Positions 11,938-12,399 of a stretch of DNA of 12,399 bases are shown in pieces; position 1 is the first letter of the stretch, and each line of letters starts with the position of its first letter. Source of the DNA: Thermoflexales bacterium (GTDB taxonomy: Bacteria; Chloroflexota; Anaerolineae; Fen-1058). The position numbers and the translations under genes are program-made. The notes beneath the pieces were generated by a model, which worked only from the letters and a program-made list of their open reading frames with translations, was not told the DNA's origin and did not search any database. The DNA lies in assembly GCA_016931085.1 (NCBI GenBank), contig JAFGFO010000308.1, positions 1-12,399 on the forward strand, given 5' to 3'.

Positions 11938-12399
11938 ATGGCAGACCGACTGATTTCGCCCCATGGGCGCGAGGAAGAAAATACCCTAGACCGGGCGCTG
12001 CGCCCCCAGCGGCTGGATGACCTGATCGGCCAGGATCGCGTCAAGGAAAACTTGCGCATCTTGATCGAGGCTGCCCGCGCGCGCGGCGAGCCTCTCGATC
12101 ACGTTCTGCTGTATGGGCCGCCGGGGCTGGGAAAAACCACCCTGTCCCACGTCATCGCCAACGAGATGAACACGCCGATCCGCGTGACGGCCGGCCCGGC
12201 CATTGAGCGCGCGGGGGATCTAGCCGCGATCTTGACCAACTTGCGGGCGCACGAGGTGCTGTTCATCGACGAGGTCCATCGCCTGGGGCGCGCGGTCGAG
12301 GAGGTGCTCTACCCGGCCATGGAGGATTTCGCGCTCGACATCGTGATCGGCAAGGGGCCGGCGGCCCGCAGCATCCGCCTGAACTTGCCCCACTTTACC
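11938..12399 (+). CDS. ruvB: RuvB Holliday-junction branch-migration ATPase, 3' end outside the window
   Basis: The first 154 residues are visible and the frame runs off the window edge (full RuvB is about 340 residues). RuvB is the hexameric AAA+ motor that drives branch migration with RuvA. Seen here are the N-terminal RuvB pattern ([19 protein letters not shown], 21-39), Walker [10 protein letters not shown] (60-68), the [19 protein letters not shown] region (84-102), Walker B LFIDEVHR (108-115) and [12 protein letters not shown] (120-131). Family members more often read DEIHRL, so DEVHRL is a conservative change. It is transcribed divergently from the membrane protein gene. There is no ribosome site upstream of ATG 11938, consistent with a very short leader. 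No ruvA or ruvC is seen upstream. Confidence 0.96.
   Translation, partial: MADRLISPHGREEENTLDRALRPQRLDDLIGQDRVKENLRILIEAARARGEPLDHVLLYGPPGLGKTTLSHVIANEMNTPIRVTAGPAIERAGDLAAILTNLRAHEVLFIDEVHRLGRAVEEVLYPAMEDFALDIVIGKGPAARSIRLNLPHFT

Overview
The window looks like a chromosomal segment of a GC-rich, probably anaerobic bacterium. The best guess is Chloroflexota (Anaerolineae-like). The basis is the ParB-like/universal-stress-protein fusion, the membrane-embedded spermidine-synthase-like protein, the group-3-type [NiFe] hydrogenase and the short dispersed intergenic repeats. No rRNA or other marker was available to confirm this, apart from a partial ruvB.

Layout. A tandem 10-bp repeat (88-117) precedes a large ParB-like + double USP protein (125-1912). 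A nested inverted repeat (1927-2004) separates it from a two-gene [NiFe] hydrogenase operon (small subunit 2024-2872, large subunit 2874-4187) that ends in a weak terminator-like hairpin. A visibly AT-richer two-gene cassette resembling a toxin-antitoxin pair (4265-4940), with its own near-consensus promoter, lies between the hydrogenase and a ferredoxin/aldehyde:ferredoxin oxidoreductase operon (4959-7131). Next come a possibly exported protein-isoaspartate methyltransferase (7240-8007), a truncated TetR-like remnant on the minus strand (about 8012-8380), and a near-identical 33-bp direct repeat pair (8371-8477). These are followed by a minus-strand HEPN/MNT toxin-antitoxin pair (8501-9249) and an 811-residue membrane protein with a spermidine-synthase-like core (9381-11816, minus). 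Divergent from the last is ruvB (11938 to the window edge). The 121-bp divergent intergenic region holds two near-consensus sigma70-type promoters around a perfect 13-bp hairpin repeat.

How it may work together. The hydrogenase, the 16-cysteine ferredoxin-type protein and the tungsten AOR form a plausible redox module linking H2, low-potential ferredoxin-type carriers and aldehyde/carboxylate interconversion. The large hydrogenase subunit ends exactly at the last His of its C-terminal metal-binding motif, so it has no cleavable tail and would not need a maturation endopeptidase. The window also carries two unrelated toxin-antitoxin-like pairs, a gene remnant and several dispersed-type repeats, which suggests a locus that has accumulated insertions.

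Gene-free stretches: 1-87 shows nothing convincing. 8381-8500 holds only the direct repeats. 9250-9380 holds the MNT promoter and otherwise nothing recognised.
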